Notes: a model not told the origin generated them from the sequence alone. A stretch of DNA of 64,000 nt from Mycobacterium aquaticum (GCF_002086485.1 NZ_MVHF01000007.1:1-64000), one strand, 5' to 3'. Positions 45,553 through 55,197 are shown, counted from the stretch's first letter. Numbers and translations are program-made.

Positions 45553-46386
45553 ATGAACCGTACCCCGCGCGCCCACTTCCTCCGCCGCACCGGCGCAGCC
45601 GCCGCCCTTGCGGCCGTGCCGGTGCTGGGGCTTGGACTCTCACCCGTCGCCAACGCTCAGACGGCGGCATTCGCCAGCTGCGATCCCGGCGGGAGTGACC
45701 CCATCTGGGATGGTGTGAAGCCACCGCTGCACACGCCGACCAACAAGATCCACAACTTCGACATCCAGTGGCCGAACCACGACTCCACGCGCGGCTGGGC
45801 CGTCCACCCGGGGAAGGATATGAAGACCACCACCGATCTGCTGGTGGTACCCACGGTCCGCGAGGCAGGCATCGAATGCGACAACCTGCTGCGCGCCGAC
45901 GCCCCGCACTACTTCAAGCACGCCTACGACGAGGTCAGCTTGATGGGTGGCTCAGACTGGGCACTTGCAATCAACTCCCAGGACGGTCGCACGCGCAATC
46001 AGTTCCACATCCATCTGACGCGGTTGTACGGGCCGGCTCGCGACGACATCGACAGGGCGGCCAAGGCCGGCAAGCTCGCCAAAACTGAGCAGACGTGGTT
46101 GAACTCGACCATCGACGTCACGGGCCACGACATGCACGGCAACAACACCAAACACACTTATCGGGCATGGAACGCCGACGGCGTCGACTACAACTTCTTC
46201 GCCAAGTTGAACGACGACATCGTCAAGCCGTTGCAGAAACAGGGGAAGAGCGCTGCGGGGATGGCGCACGAGTCCCTGCTGATCACGCTCAATCGCCAGG
46301 GCAACGGGATCGTGGTCATGGAGAGCAACCGGAACACCGGCATTCACGGCGTCGACAACATGGAGCCGCTGCTGAACAAAGGCTAG
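45553..46386 (+). CDS. cdh: CDP-diacylglycerol pyrophosphatase (Cdh)
   Basis: 277 residues with an Arg-Arg, Ala-rich signal peptide ending ANA. It belongs to the Cdh family (M. tuberculosis Rv2289): DPIWDGVKPPL near the start, NFDIQWPNHDSTRGWAVHPG and the HIT-like motif RNQFHIHLTRL with two catalytic His, then MAHESLLITLNRQ. Hydrolyses CDP-diacylglycerol to phosphatidate and CMP outside the membrane. Convergent with the cupin gene. Confidence 0.9.
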   Translation: MNRTPRAHFLRRTGAAAALAAVPVLGLGLSPVANAQTAAFASCDPGGSDPIWDGVKPPLHTPTNKIHNFDIQWPNHDSTRGWAVHPGKDMKTTTDLLVVPTVREAGIECDNLLRADAPHYFKHAYDEVSLMGGSDWALAINSQDGRTRNQFHIHLTRLYGPARDDIDRAAKAGKLAKTEQTWLNSTIDVTGHDMHGNNTKHTYRAWNADGVDYNFFAKLNDDIVKPLQKQGKSAAGMAHESLLITLNRQGNGIVVMESNRNTGIHGVDNMEPLLNKG

Positions 46387-46421
46387 GCAGTATCGCCGGA
46401 TCGTCGAGGCGAGAGGCTTAG

Positions 46422-46712
46422 CTAAGAGAGTCTCTCGACTTCGACGAAGACGATCGGGTCGTGCTCCCCGCGGTTCTCGACCGTGTGCTCGGCGCCGGCA
46501 GGGCGCGAATAACTCTGGCCCGCCACGAGTTCCGCGACGATCTCGTCGCCGTCGGAGGTCACGACGTACATGGTGCCGGTGACCATGGGCACCACCACGT
46601 ACTCGTACTCGTGCCGATGCATGGGGATCGCCCCGCCGGGTTCGATGGTCCACTTGGTCACCCGGAACAGGTCGTTCTCCAGCTGAATCTCGCCGTGGGA
46701 TCCCGTCGCCAT
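46422..46712 (-). CDS. Small cupin-domain protein
   Basis: 96 residues, ATG 46712 with GAGGAG upstream. One cupin barrel: PGGAIPMHRHEYEYVVVPMVTG gives the HxH-x3-4-E-type metal motif, and RPAGAEHTVENRGE the second His. Probably metal-binding; ligand or substrate unknown. Confidence 0.85.
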   Translation of the reverse strand: MATGSHGEIQLENDLFRVTKWTIEPGGAIPMHRHEYEYVVVPMVTGTMYVVTSDGDEIVAELVAGQSYSRPAGAEHTVENRGEHDPIVFVEVERLS

Positions 46713-46750
46713 GAGCGCTCCTCGTTGGTCAAGTGATTCGACGCTACGCC

Positions 46751-47239
46751 TCACCCCGCCGGCGGCGGATCCAACATGACGACGTGGTCGCCCTGCCACT
46801 GGTAGCGGACGCTCGTCATGGCGGCGGGTGGGCAGGCGTTGCACGCGCCGGGCGTCTTGTAGTCGAGGACGACGGTGTCGTCGGTGGTCCGCGCGGTGTT
46901 CAGGGACGTGAAGCCGTAGGCCTTCGAGGTGGCCGTGCCGAGGTACTCGCCGTTGTGGAACATCAGGGCGGCCACCGGTGAACTGGCGGTGGCTCCTTCG
47001 ACCGTCACGAGTGCCGTCGACAGTGCGACACAAGGATTGAAATTGCCCTCGGTCATGCGCGGGTCGGTGGACCATCGCCAATCGGTTCCCGGGTACGGCG
47101 CGAGATGTTGTGTTGCCATGGCGATTTGGTACGCGGCGAGGTTTTTCCCGCAGGTGACCGGGGGCTCGGCCGACGCAGGCGGGACCGTCAGCAGCCCGGT
47201 ACCCAACATGGAACCTGCCAACAGAACGGGCAATCTCAT
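46751..47239 (-). CDS. LppP/LprE-family secreted protein
   Basis: 162 residues from ATG 47239 with GGGAGG upstream. The signal peptide ends PASA, so this member is probably secreted rather than lipidated. The family pattern is clear: NPCVALSTALVTVEGATASSPVAALMFHNGEYLGTAT and DDTVVLDYKTPGACNACPP. The mycobacterial LppP/LprE domain has no defined biochemical activity. Confidence 0.78.
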   Translation of the reverse strand: MRLPVLLAGSMLGTGLLTVPPASAEPPVTCGKNLAAYQIAMATQHLAPYPGTDWRWSTDPRMTEGNFNPCVALSTALVTVEGATASSPVAALMFHNGEYLGTATSKAYGFTSLNTARTTDDTVVLDYKTPGACNACPPAAMTSVRYQWQGDHVVMLDPPPAG

Positions 47240-47262
47240 CGGTGACCTCCCCGCGGGCCAGG

Positions 47263-48390
47263 CTAGCCGCCGGCCATGAGGCACGCCAGATAGAGCGCAA
47301 CGGCGACCCGAGGTTCACGCACGTCCCGCCCGGTGAGTCGGGAGATCTTGTCGAGGCGGTAGATCACCGTATTGCGGTGGATGTTCAGCAGGTGAGCGGT
47401 CGTTACGAGATTGCATCCGCTTTCGCACCATGCGACCAATGTCGCACGCAGTACGGCGAAATCGTTCTCGCCGGCGATCGGCGCCAATTGTGAATGCGTG
47501 AACCGTTCGCGTGCCTGGTTGCTCACCGAATCCAGCACCTGGGCCACCCGCAGGTCGTCGATCTCGTGTATCGCTATCGCCGTGCCTGCGGGACCGAGGC
47601 GCAACGCCGTGACGGCGTCGGCGTAGGAGTCCGCGAGCGCGGCCACGTCGGTGCCTACTTCACCGATGCCGACGCGCACAGTGATGCCATGGCGCTCGCC
47701 CAACAGGTCGGCAGTGCGCCTGGCTCGGTCCCGTGGTGAATCGGCTCCGGAAAGATGATGCAGGACAACGTATCGTCCTGTGGCGAGCTCGGCGACCAGA
47801 TCCATCCGGGCGCCGAAGATCTCTCCGATCGCCCGCACCGACGACGGATAGCTCACCGGACCGGGCTGCACCTCGAAGACGATCGCCACCCGCGGCCGGG
47901 TCAGGTCATAACCCAAATCGACGGCACTGGCCCGGATGATCTGCTCGTCTACCAGGCGCGGATCGAATTCCACGATGTCGCGCACCAACTGGTTGAGCCT
48001 GTTCGCCCGCAGCAGCCGGGTGCGCTGAAACTGTGACTCGCGCAGCAGGATTTCCGTCTGTCGTTGCACCAGGCGGCCCAGCTTGACCACCTGCGCGGGC
48101 GGTCCGGTGATACCGACTGTGCCGACGATCGCACCGTCGAGCACGATCGGCATGGTGATACCGGGTCGGACGCCTACCAAAGCTGAGGCCTGCTTGGCGT
48201 CATGGCTGGCGGCCGCACCGGTCTGTAGCACGGCCACCGACGCCTCGTGGACCGTGCCGATGCGCGACGGGTCACCGCTGCCGATCACCTGCGCGTTCGC
48301 GTCGGTGATCAGGACGTTGTGGCCGAGGATGCGGGTGGTCTCGTCGGCGATCTCGCCGGCCAGTTCGGAGGTGAGCACTACTGGTTCCAT
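47263..48390 (-). CDS. CdaR/PucR-type transcriptional regulator
   Basis: 375 residues from ATG 48390, preferred because GGA lies nine bases upstream and because the longer frame would cover the repeats described at 48403-48454. N-terminal sugar-diacid recognition domain (ELAGEIADETTRILGHNVLITDANAQVIGSGDPSRIG), then a GGDEF-like middle, and C-terminal HTH_30 (LVTTAHLLNIHRNTVIYRLDKISRLTGRD). In E. coli CdaR senses sugar diacids. Here it faces an MFS transporter and a DadA-like oxidase, so another small acid is likely the signal. Confidence 0.88.
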   Translation of the reverse strand: MEPVVLTSELAGEIADETTRILGHNVLITDANAQVIGSGDPSRIGTVHEASVAVLQTGAAASHDAKQASALVGVRPGITMPIVLDGAIVGTVGITGPPAQVVKLGRLVQRQTEILLRESQFQRTRLLRANRLNQLVRDIVEFDPRLVDEQIIRASAVDLGYDLTRPRVAIVFEVQPGPVSYPSSVRAIGEIFGARMDLVAELATGRYVVLHHLSGADSPRDRARRTADLLGERHGITVRVGIGEVGTDVAALADSYADAVTALRLGPAGTAIAIHEIDDLRVAQVLDSVSNQARERFTHSQLAPIAGENDFAVLRATLVAWCESGCNLVTTAHLLNIHRNTVIYRLDKISRLTGRDVREPRVAVALYLACLMAGG

Positions 48391-48402
48391 CTTGTGCATT
48401 CC

Positions 48403-48454
48403 ATACAGTGATAGCCCCAATTATCGGTATAGAAAAGTACTGTACATACAGTGA
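48403..48454. promoter_or_regulatory. Candidate regulator sites in cdaR-MFS divergent promoter
   Basis: ATACAGTGA occurs twice (48403-48411 and 48446-48454), 43 bases or about four helical turns apart. The second copy is part of a palindrome, ACTGTA-CA-TACAGT (48439-48452). They lie between the divergent regulator and transporter starts and are good candidates for autoregulatory CdaR binding. Confidence 0.45.
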
Positions 48455-48487
48455 CCTGCGTCACGTCGGTTACTATCGTCGTGCCGC

Positions 48488-49840
48488 ATGACGACATCCA
48501 CTGCCTCGCTCGAACACACCAAGGCGTCGCGAACTCAGTGGCTCATCACCCTGTATGCAGGTGGTGGCGAGTTCTGTGACGGCTACATCCTGAGCATCAT
48601 TGGCGTCGCACTGCCGCTGCTCACTGCCCATTTCGCACTGACCCCGGTCGCTGCGGGCCTACTCGGTGCCTCGTCGCTCGTGGGCATGTTCTTCGGCGGC
48701 CTGATCTTCGGCGCGGTGACCGACCGGTTCGGCCGACAGAAGGTCTATATCGCCGACCTGGCCTGCTTCGTCGTGCTGTCGGCGCTGCAGTTCTTCGCCG
48801 ATGAACCCTGGCAACTCATCGTGCTGCGCACCCTGATGGGTGTCGCGGTGGGCGCCGACCTCGCGATCGCCGGAACCATCGCCTCTGAGTTCGCGCCGCA
48901 GAAGTCCCGCGGGCCGCTGCTGGTCGTACTGGTCACCATGTTCTCCGTCGGCGCCGCGATCGCTTACACCGTCGGGTATTTCATGCTCGACCTCGGTCCG
49001 GAGGCCTGGCGCTGGATGCTCGCCAGCAGCGCCATCCCGGCGGTGCTCATCCTCACGATGCGGCTCGGTACACCGGAATCGCCGCGGTGGCTGCTGAGCA
49101 AGGGACGCCATGAGGAGGCCGAAGCAGTTCTCAAGCAGATGCTCGGACCCGACGCGACGCTGGCCGATATCGAAGAGCCCCAAGGCAGTCCGACGGGCTA
49201 CCTGACGATCTTCCGGCCTGAGTATCGCAAACGCACGCTGTTCGTTGCCCTGTTCTGGGCCTGCCAGCTACTGCCGATCTACGCGATCGCGACTTATGAG
49301 CCCGCCATTCTCAAGCAGTTCGGGCTGGCTGAAGGCAATACCGCCTACCTTGGCGCCGTCATCATTCAGATCTTCTATGTCGTCGGCTCGTTGTCGGGCG
49401 CACTGTGGATCAACAAGGGCAGGCGCAAGCTGCTGCTGTGGAGCTTTGCCGTCTCCGCACTGCCGCTGCTGGGTCTGGCCGTCGTCGCCCACCCACCGAT
49501 GTGGTTGGTACTGGTGCTGTTCGCGGTGTTCGGCCTTGCGATGTACTCGGGTCAGTGCCTTGAGGCGATCTATCCGTCCGAGCTGTTCCCGACCGGGGTG
49601 CGGGCCACCGCCAACGGATTCGCTACCGGCGCAAGCCGGGTCGGTGCGGCCATCGGCGTGTACGGTGCGCCGCTGCTGCTCGCCCATTCGGTGCAGCTGA
49701 CGATGTTGGTCGGAGCCGTCGTGGCCGGATTCGGGTGGTTCATCACCTTCCTGCTGGCACCGGAAACCAACGGCATGTTGCTCACCGAATCCAGTGCCGT
49801 CTCGGTACCGAGCACGCCGCGGACGGAGGCTGCACTGTGA
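48488..49840 (+). CDS. MFS transporter, metabolite:H+ symporter / sugar porter-like
   Basis: 450 residues, twelve predicted helices. The loop 2-3 motif GAVTDRFGRQKVYIAD and the central PESPRWLLSKGRHEEAEAVLKQMLG are MHS/sugar-porter signatures, repeated in the second half as GRRKLLLW. Starts GGEFCDGYILSIIGVALPLL like AAHS/MHS members. Probably imports the substrate of the downstream DadA-like enzyme, whose GTG overlaps its stop (GTGA). Confidence 0.88.
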   Translation: MTTSTASLEHTKASRTQWLITLYAGGGEFCDGYILSIIGVALPLLTAHFALTPVAAGLLGASSLVGMFFGGLIFGAVTDRFGRQKVYIADLACFVVLSALQFFADEPWQLIVLRTLMGVAVGADLAIAGTIASEFAPQKSRGPLLVVLVTMFSVGAAIAYTVGYFMLDLGPEAWRWMLASSAIPAVLILTMRLGTPESPRWLLSKGRHEEAEAVLKQMLGPDATLADIEEPQGSPTGYLTIFRPEYRKRTLFVALFWACQLLPIYAIATYEPAILKQFGLAEGNTAYLGAVIIQIFYVVGSLSGALWINKGRRKLLLWSFAVSALPLLGLAVVAHPPMWLVLVLFAVFGLAMYSGQCLEAIYPSELFPTGVRATANGFATGASRVGAAIGVYGAPLLLAHSVQLTMLVGAVVAGFGWFITFLLAPETNGMLLTESSAVSVPSTPRTEAAL

Positions 49841-51108
49841 AGATCGCTGTGATCGGAGCCGGTGTCGTCGGCGTCGCGACCGCTCATGCCCTCGCCGAAC
49901 GCGGCCACGAGGTTCACGTCTACGACCGTCGCGGCGACGTCGCCTCGGACACCAGCGCCAGCACGGCCGGACTGGTCGCGCCCGGGCACTCGTACGCCTG
50001 GGCTTCTCCGAAAGCGCCTGCGATGCTGGTGAAATCGCTGCTCGGCGAGGCCACCTCGATCCGGATCCGGCCCAGGGCGGATGCAGACCTCTTCCGGTGG
50101 GGACTACGGTTCTTGCGGGAATGCGTGCCGTCGCGGTCACGCGCCAACACCGTGGCCAAGCTGCGGCTCGCCCGCTACAGCCAGCAGTTGATGGACGAGC
50201 TCGCGGTCCGCGAAGGCCTGCACTACTGGCAGACCCATGCGGGCGTGCTGTACCTCTACCATGCCGACGCCGATCTTCGTGCGGCAGAACAGCATTCCCG
50301 CCTGTTGCGGGAGCACGGCAGGTGCCAGCAGGTGCTGAGTTTCGATCAGGTGACCGCACTCGAACCGGCGCTCGGTCACAGCCTGACCCGGTTCGCCGGG
50401 GCCATCCACGACACCTCAGACGGCACCGGCGATCCGCACCTGTTCGCCGGTGGACTGGCCGAGGTGTGCCGCAGGCTGGGGGTGAGCTTCCACCTTGGCA
50501 CCTCGGTCACCGAACTGGTCAGTGACGGCTCGTCGGTCACCCGAATCCTGGGTTCCGACGGTGAGATTCGCGCCGACGCAGTCGTATTGGCCGCCGGGGC
50601 GGCGAGCCCGCTGCTGACCAGGACCATGCGGCAGCGGATACCCGTCTACCCGGCAAAGGGATACACGTTGACCGCCACGATCAAGGACCCAGACCGGGCG
50701 CCGGCCATCGGCGGTATCGACGAGCGATCACTGGTGGCGTGGTCCCGGTTCGGTGGCGAGTTGCGGATGTCGGCGACGGCGGAGTTCGTCGGCTACGACC
50801 GCAGTAGCACCCCCGCGGACTACGCCGACATCATCGAGGCGGGGAACCAGCTGTTTCCCGGGGTCATCGATTGGGATACCGCGCGATACCGCACGGGATT
50901 ACGGCCGATGACGCCCGACGGTCCGCCGTTGATCGGTTTGGGGCGTCACGACAACCTCTACTACAACACCGGCCACGGCCACGTCGGCTGGACGATGGCG
51001 TGCGGATCGGCGCGGATGCTCGCCGACTTGATCGATGAGCGACGCCCGGACATCGACCCGACGCCGTACTCACCGGTCCAACGGAACCGACACCACACGC
51101 GGGATTGA
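49837..51108 (+). CDS. D-amino acid dehydrogenase-like FAD oxidoreductase (DadA family)
   Basis: 423 residues, GTG start overlapping the transporter stop. FAD-binding IAVIGAGVVGVATAHALAERG, then DTSASTAGLVAPG, PVYPAKGYTLTATI and the C-terminal TGLRPMTPDGPPLIG...NTGHGHVGWTMACGSA, all matching DadA. It oxidises a D-amino acid (or related amine acid) to the oxo-acid, passing electrons to the membrane chain. Context suggests an import-and-oxidise pair controlled by CdaR. Confidence 0.85.
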   Translation: MKIAVIGAGVVGVATAHALAERGHEVHVYDRRGDVASDTSASTAGLVAPGHSYAWASPKAPAMLVKSLLGEATSIRIRPRADADLFRWGLRFLRECVPSRSRANTVAKLRLARYSQQLMDELAVREGLHYWQTHAGVLYLYHADADLRAAEQHSRLLREHGRCQQVLSFDQVTALEPALGHSLTRFAGAIHDTSDGTGDPHLFAGGLAEVCRRLGVSFHLGTSVTELVSDGSSVTRILGSDGEIRADAVVLAAGAASPLLTRTMRQRIPVYPAKGYTLTATIKDPDRAPAIGGIDERSLVAWSRFGGELRMSATAEFVGYDRSSTPADYADIIEAGNQLFPGVIDWDTARYRTGLRPMTPDGPPLIGLGRHDNLYYNTGHGHVGWTMACGSARMLADLIDERRPDIDPTPYSPVQRNRHHTRD

Positions 51109-51136
51109 CGCGCCGTCTCTGACCTACGATGCCCAG

Positions 51137-53344
51137 GTGGTAACGGGCGACTGGTTGACGCACATTCCGGCGGCCACCTACGGCCGACCGCGGATGTCCG
51201 GCACGACGGTTGCCCGCGGCGCGGTCACGCAGTTGCTGCGTGGCGATGGCTTGGTGGTGGTGAATGCGCCTGCCGGCTATGGGAAAACGACGGTCGTCGC
51301 GCTGTGGGAGGACGCCGACCCGCGTCCGTTCGCCTGGGCGCGCATCGAGCACCTGGACAACGATCCGGCACACCTGCTGTTGCACCTGGCCGCCGCGATC
51401 GATCAGGTCAGGCCCGTCGACCCGGCCGTCCTGCAGTATCTGCAGGGCGCGGGTCGTGCCGTCGACACCCAGCTCGTGCCCGCGCTTGTGCGTGCACTGG
51501 AGAATGCCGGGCCGATCGTGCTCGTGCTCGACGACGTCCACGAACTCACCGCCCCGACAGCTGTCGAGGCCCTGCGGGATGTCGTCGACCTGTCGCCCGC
51601 GACGGCCACGCTGGCACTGGTCGGCAGGCAGCTGCCGAGTGTCGACCTGGGACGCCGCAGGTTGCAAGGCGGCGTCGTCGAAATCGGTGTCCCAGACCTC
51701 ATCCTGTCCGGTTCGGAAGGCGCCGCGATGTTCGCCGCCGTCGCGGATGGCGCCGACAGCGATATCGCGGCCCGCGTGCTCGACACATGTGAAGGCTGGG
51801 CGGCCGGTGTGGTCATGGCGGCCTTGGCGATGCGCGACGGTGCCTCCGCGGCCGCCGTCACCGGCCGGCACCGGGTGGTGGCCGATTATCTGGTGGAGGA
51901 GGTGCTCAATCAGCTCGATCCGCAAACCGCTGAATTCCTCACCGAATCGGCCGTGCCGGACCGGTTCTGCGCCGCAGAACTCGACACCGTGTTGCAGCGC
52001 CATGATTCCGCGGAGATGCTGGCGGCCGTGATCCGGTCGGGCAACCTGTTCCTGGTTTCCCTTGACGAGCAAGGAATCTGGTACCGCTACCACCAGTTGT
52101 TCGGCGAGCTGCTGCGGGCGCGACTGCGGGACCGAGACCCGGGCAGGTTCCGGTTGTTGGCGAGCAGAGCTGCCGAGTGGCTGGCTCGCACCGGTGACAC
52201 CGACGGCGCGTTGCTGCAGGCGTTGGCAGCAGAAGACCGCGCCCGGGCTGCCGCGCTCGTCGGCGCTGATGCGGTGCGGCTGGGCTTCGACGGCCGTGCC
52301 GGTGTGCTGGCTCGCCGACTCGACCTGATCGATGAGCCGATGTTCGCCGAGTATCCAGACGCTGCCATCGCCCGGGCCTGGCTGGGCGTGACGACCGGAG
52401 ACTCCGACTTGATCCAGCGGTCGCTGCTGCTGGCCAGCGCGGCCGACAAGGGCCAACCGCTCAGTGACGGCACCGTTTCGGTGGAGGTGGCGGCGGCGCT
52501 CATCGGTTCGGTCATCGGTGTCGGCGGTGTGCGTGAAGTGATCCGGCACGCCGAAACGGTGTGCAGCGCAGGCGATCATCTGGTCAACCCGTGGTGGGGT
52601 GCGGCCACCACCATGACCGGCACCGCTCTGGCCATGCTGGGGGAGTCCGACCGGGCACGCGTACAACTGGAAGCGGCGCTACCGGTGATCGAGGATCTTC
52701 CCGGCTTTCAGGCCGCGGCGCTCGCTCACCTGGCACTGCTGGACATCGATGAGGGGGACGATGTCGCGGCCTCGCGGCACAGCAGTGCCGCAAGGGCCAT
52801 CGTCGACACCCGTGACCTCTCTGACATGGTTCCGATGGTGGTGGTCTACGCCGTCGACGCGTTGGTACGTGCCCGTCGCGGGGATGCGTCCGGAGCGCGA
52901 ACGGCGGTGCGCGCCACCGAACGTCTGCTGCCCAGGCTCGGCGACCTGTCCGCCCGCACCGCGCTGCTTGCCCATGTTCTCATGGCCGCTACAGCTGTCG
53001 AGATCGACGACCCCGAACTGTGCGACGCTCATCTGGCTGCCGCACAGCGGGCACATCGACGTGAGCCCGACGCGGTCGGCATCGCACGTCGGCTCGATCA
53101 GGTGCGTGAGCGGTCGGCTGTGCGTGCCACCCGTGGAGTGCGGCCTTCGCTGACCGCTGCCGAGCTGCGGTTGCTGCCACACCTGGCAACGCACATGTCG
53201 CTACAGCAGATCGCCGACAAACTCGTCATCGGCCGGGAAACGGTCAAGAGTCAAGCCAAATCGATCTACCGAAAGCTCGGCGTATCGTCGCGCGCCGCCG
53301 CGGTGGCCGAGGCCACCGCCAGCGGCCTGCTCGACGGGCGCTGA
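51137..53344 (+). CDS. LuxR-family ATPase regulator (MalT/LAL-like)
   Basis: About 735 residues. P-loop VVVNAPAGYGKTTVVALWE near the N-terminus and Walker B VLVLDDVHELT mark the STAND/MalT-type NTPase. A long helical repeat region follows, then the LuxR HTH at the end (LTAAELRLLPHLATHMSLQQIADKLVIGRETVKSQAKSIYRKLGV). The start is uncertain: GTG 51137 avoids overlap with dadA but has no clear Shine-Dalgarno; an ATG at 51035 would overlap by 74 bases. Probably a substrate-activated activator of the adjacent catabolic genes. Confidence 0.82.
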   Translation: MVTGDWLTHIPAATYGRPRMSGTTVARGAVTQLLRGDGLVVVNAPAGYGKTTVVALWEDADPRPFAWARIEHLDNDPAHLLLHLAAAIDQVRPVDPAVLQYLQGAGRAVDTQLVPALVRALENAGPIVLVLDDVHELTAPTAVEALRDVVDLSPATATLALVGRQLPSVDLGRRRLQGGVVEIGVPDLILSGSEGAAMFAAVADGADSDIAARVLDTCEGWAAGVVMAALAMRDGASAAAVTGRHRVVADYLVEEVLNQLDPQTAEFLTESAVPDRFCAAELDTVLQRHDSAEMLAAVIRSGNLFLVSLDEQGIWYRYHQLFGELLRARLRDRDPGRFRLLASRAAEWLARTGDTDGALLQALAAEDRARAAALVGADAVRLGFDGRAGVLARRLDLIDEPMFAEYPDAAIARAWLGVTTGDSDLIQRSLLLASAADKGQPLSDGTVSVEVAAALIGSVIGVGGVREVIRHAETVCSAGDHLVNPWWGAATTMTGTALAMLGESDRARVQLEAALPVIEDLPGFQAAALAHLALLDIDEGDDVAASRHSSAARAIVDTRDLSDMVPMVVVYAVDALVRARRGDASGARTAVRATERLLPRLGDLSARTALLAHVLMAATAVEIDDPELCDAHLAAAQRAHRREPDAVGIARRLDQVRERSAVRATRGVRPSLTAAELRLLPHLATHMSLQQIADKLVIGRETVKSQAKSIYRKLGVSSRAAAVAEATASGLLDGR

Positions 53345-53347
53345 ACT

Positions 53348-54178
53348 TCAGCTCCGCCGGGCGAGAGCACGGGAGAACGGCAGCAGCATCACGAACTCGA
53401 CGATCAATACCACGGTGATCATCACGACCACCTTCGGATCGCCGAAGTTCTGGCCTGCCACGACGAACGCCGCGGCGGCATTGCGCTGAGCCGTCCCGAG
53501 CGCCAGCACGTCGCGGGTTCCGGGAACTGCTACCAGCCAGCCGATTCCAGCGCAGACGGCTGTGTACACCACGGCGGCCAGCACAGCGAAAGTGCCGAAC
53601 ACCGAGACGACGCTTCGGAAATGGCCGGCCACCGTCAGCAGCACCACCAGGACCATGCTGGCATTGGACACAATGCCGACGGCGGGCCGGATGGGACCGG
53701 CGATGCCCGGGCCGCGGGCCCGCAGCGCGAGACCGATGGCCAGCGGGATGAGCATCAACACGACGAGTGACACCGCGATCCGTACGGGATTGACCGCCGT
53801 GCCCTGAACCAACAGCGGCAGGACCAACGGGACGTATCCCACGGTGACCACCATGAGGAGCACCATCAGTCCCACCGCCAGCGCGATGTCCGCCTTGGCG
53901 AACTCGGCGAGCTTGATGAGAAACGGTGCGCCCGCTGCCAACCCGGCCAGCAGCAGGCCGATCCCGAACGGCTCGTCGAGGCCGAGCGCCTTCCACAATC
54001 CGAGCGCCGCCAGCGGGGCCAGCACGAAGTTGGCGACGAGGCACAGCGCGACCAGTCGAACGTTCTTCAGCGGCGTGAGTATCTGGCCTACCGTCAGGCT
54101 CAGACCGACGGCCAGCGTGCTCGATACGACGAAGAAGACGACCGCGATATTCGAGCCGCGAAGGAGGAGATCGGTCAT
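53348..54178 (-). CDS. BASS-family (bile acid:Na+ symporter-like) transporter
   Basis: 276 residues with about nine helices. VVSSTLAVGLSLTVGQILTPLKN at the start and ALGTAQRNAAAAFVVAGQNFGDP (the family's crossover/sodium region) identify the BASS superfamily. ATG 54178 is preceded by GGAGA and lies 11 bases after the stop of the upstream gene, so it is the last gene of the DyP operon. Substrate unknown. Confidence 0.82.
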   Translation of the reverse strand: MTDLLLRGSNIAVVFFVVSSTLAVGLSLTVGQILTPLKNVRLVALCLVANFVLAPLAALGLWKALGLDEPFGIGLLLAGLAAGAPFLIKLAEFAKADIALAVGLMVLLMVVTVGYVPLVLPLLVQGTAVNPVRIAVSLVVLMLIPLAIGLALRARGPGIAGPIRPAVGIVSNASMVLVVLLTVAGHFRSVVSVFGTFAVLAAVVYTAVCAGIGWLVAVPGTRDVLALGTAQRNAAAAFVVAGQNFGDPKVVVMITVVLIVEFVMLLPFSRALARRS

Positions 54179-54189
54179 GCCAATCTCCG

Positions 54190-55197
54190 TCAGGCCATGG
54201 TTACGAGGTTGCGCCAGAAGGACTTCAGACTGTCACTCGCGCCGAAGAGCGTCGTGAAATGCGTGGAGTCGACCAGCACGATATCCCCGGCGCGGTCCCC
54301 GGTCGGGGGCATGTGGATCAGGGCGTTGAACTCGGTGTTGCCCGCCAGGGTGAACGGATGCGGCCGAGTCTGGTCGATCAACTGCCGGCCCAGTACTCGA
54401 AGTTCTGGGCCCTCGGGTGCGGTGAGCGCGTAGTGCGGCAGGTGCGGATGCAGTGCCAGAGTGGTGACGTCGCGCAGCAGGCCGGCAGAATCCAGGTCCC
54501 GGAACGTTGTAAGCGGCACAATCTGTTTGGTTCCCTCGATCGTGGCCGGGCGCAGTCCCCAGGTGTTGTGCACCGGGATGTTCAGTCCCGCCAGCAGCGA
54601 CCTGGCGTAGCCACTGAATCGTTGGATGCGTGGCGTCAGCGGATCGCCGTGGTGCAGGAACTCCATCTGCTGCTGTTCCTTGTCATCGGCGAACCCGACG
54701 TCGTGATGCGGTGCCAACATCAAGCAGGTGCCCTCGCGGCGTAGCCACTGCTGGATCGCGGCGATCTCGTCATCCGTCGCGGCCTCGTCGCCCAGCAGGT
54801 GGTCGAGGCCGAAGATCATCAATGTGTCGGTGTCGTCCAAGATCCGCTCGTCGACAGGCAGCCGGTAACCGGCTTGATCGACCCGCTGGAATACCGCTAC
54901 CGGATGCCCGGTCACAGCGCCGGCCACGTCTTGAAATCCCAATGAGGATCGGTGGAACAGCTCCAACGTTCCATCGACACCCTGCAGGAAATTCCGCGGG
55001 CTGTACTCGGGTCCTTCGTAGGCCGGCCACGTCGCCAGGCGAACCTCGGTCATGGTCGAGAACCGGTTGTACAGCAGGGCCGGGTCGCGTTGCGCTTCCC
55101 ACGGGTAGCTCCACGACCAGTAGATGGACACCCGCCGCTTGCCGTTGCGCGGGCGAGCGATGTGGGCCTGGTTGTAGGTACGGGCGCGGGACATCAT
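54190..55197 (-). CDS. Unknown protein, amidotransferase-like (ThuA-like) fold suspected
   Basis: 335 residues. ATG overlaps the DyP stop as ATGA. I do not recognise the family. The middle DTDTLMIFGLDHLLGDEAATDDEIAAIQQWLRREGTCLMLAPHHDVG alternates beta and helix like a class I glutamine-amidotransferase/ThuA core that scans for an object in a column. Several conserved-looking His (APHHDVG, FLHHGD, LHPHLPHYAL) could bind metal or haem. No signal peptide. Only the operon links it to DyP chemistry. Confidence 0.7.
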   Translation of the reverse strand: MMSRARTYNQAHIARPRNGKRRVSIYWSWSYPWEAQRDPALLYNRFSTMTEVRLATWPAYEGPEYSPRNFLQGVDGTLELFHRSSLGFQDVAGAVTGHPVAVFQRVDQAGYRLPVDERILDDTDTLMIFGLDHLLGDEAATDDEIAAIQQWLRREGTCLMLAPHHDVGFADDKEQQQMEFLHHGDPLTPRIQRFSGYARSLLAGLNIPVHNTWGLRPATIEGTKQIVPLTTFRDLDSAGLLRDVTTLALHPHLPHYALTAPEGPELRVLGRQLIDQTRPHPFTLAGNTEFNALIHMPPTGDRAGDIVLVDSTHFTTLFGASDSLKSFWRNLVTMA

